A stretch of DNA of 5,968 nucleotides, from NCBI GenBank assembly GCA_035623255.1, contig DASPTU010000009.1, positions 1 to 5,968 of the forward strand, read 5' to 3'. Every line of letters begins with the position of its first letter. Position 1 is the stretch's first letter. This DNA is from JAFAGX01 sp035623255 (GTDB taxonomy: Bacteria > Acidobacteriota > Terriglobia > Terriglobales > Acidobacteriaceae). A program made the position numbers and the translations under genes. Shown in pieces: positions 5,822-5,968 of the stretch. Under the pieces are notes generated by a model. The model was not told where the DNA came from, ran no database searches, and saw only the letters and a program-made list of their open reading frames with translations.

Positions 5822-5923
5822 CGGGCACAATGCCAAATCCTGCGTGAGCAGGGGACGGAAAGCCACGGGTCTCTATCCAGCAGGACGGGACCGCAAGTGG
5901 AATCAGAGACGGCCGAGTTGCCG
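5822..5923 (+). promoter_or_regulatory. Cyclic-di-GMP-I (GEMM-I) type riboswitch aptamer
   Basis: Structural elements in order: P1 5' strand CGGGCAC (5822-5828) pairs with GTTGCCG (5917-5923) except for two central mismatches, as in Vc2. Next come the core TGCCAAATCC (5831-5840) and stem P1b CCTGC/GCAGG (5839-5843, 5848-5852) capped by the GNRA tetraloop GTGA. The conserved strand GACGGAAAGCC (5854-5864; usual GACGCAAAGCC) follows. P2 is built of CGG (5866-5868) with CCG (5913-5915), a GG bulge, GTCTC (5869-5873) with GAGAC (5906-5910), then TCCA (5876-5879) with TGGA (5898-5901). Known members of this class bind c-di-GMP (some prefer cGAMP) and control motility, adhesion, cytochrome or diguanylate-related genes. 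The core GC/GC pair is replaced by CC/GG (5833-5834 with 5857-5858). The target gene lies to the right, outside the window. The lack of a visible gene and the altered core keep confidence below certainty. Confidence 0.75.
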
Positions 5924-5968
5924 CACGTGGTTGCGACAAGCCACGGGTGGTAAGTCGGCTTTTGCATT
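5924..5968 (+). other. Putative riboswitch expression platform (partial)
   Basis: Directly after the aptamer, CGTGG (5926-5930) can pair with CCACG at 5941-5945 or with the identical CCACG inside the aptamer (5863-5867). AAGCC (5938-5942) can pair with GGCTT (5957-5961), followed by a short T run, which is terminator-like but small. The alternatives are mutually exclusive, as expected of a switch. The window ends before any start codon, so terminator versus translation control cannot be decided. Confidence 0.4.

Noticed and set aside
5770..5967. Minus-strand 65-codon open frame at the right edge
   Set aside because: It lies antisense to the structured riboswitch, whose base pairing explains the sequence, and its translation is Cys/Trp/Pro-rich without domain character.
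5924..5968. A second complete tandem GEMM aptamer
   Set aside because: Only the AAGCCACGGGT segment recurs; there is no CACA...AAACC strand or GNRA-capped stem for a second copy.

Overview
The window looks like a chromosomal segment of a moderately GC-rich bacterium. An acidobacterium or another soil or deltaproteobacterial-type lineage would fit the gene mix (ISNCY-type transposase, secreted imidazolonepropionase-like amidohydrolase, PflX-type radical SAM protein, ubiquitin/Mut7-C RNase, GEMM-I riboswitch). This assignment is an inference from gene content, not from a marker gene.

Layout. (1) Positions 1-1416 hold one apparently complete insertion sequence. It has imperfect ~50-bp terminal inverted repeats, each containing two copies of a ~17-bp site, and one DDE transposase whose stop codon lies inside the right repeat. 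(2) Positions 1417-1725 are non-coding and carry a plausible sigma-70-like promoter for the next gene. (3) Positions 1726-3000 encode an exported metal-dependent amidohydrolase on the + strand. (4) Positions 3001-3227 are a convergent intergenic gap. (5) From 5461 down to 3228, three minus-strand genes are closely packed (34-bp gap, then a 17-bp overlap): a small helix-hairpin-helix protein, a ubiquitin-fold/Mut7-C nuclease with a zinc ribbon, and a PflX-like radical SAM protein. They probably form one operon. A fourth small gene directly upstream (5498-5801, minus) reads as a frameshifted remnant. (6) At 5822-5923 on the + strand is a cyclic-di-GMP-I (GEMM-I) type riboswitch aptamer, with the start of its expression platform at the window edge. 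The gene it controls lies beyond the right end.

The riboswitch is the most notable item. It keeps the GNRA-capped P1b stem, the GACGNAAAGCC core, the P2 stem with its 2-nt bulge, and the closing P1. It departs from the usual core by what looks like a compensatory base-pair swap (GC/GC to CC/GG) next to the ligand pocket. An 11-nt segment of the aptamer is repeated exactly just downstream, which suggests a strand-exchange platform.
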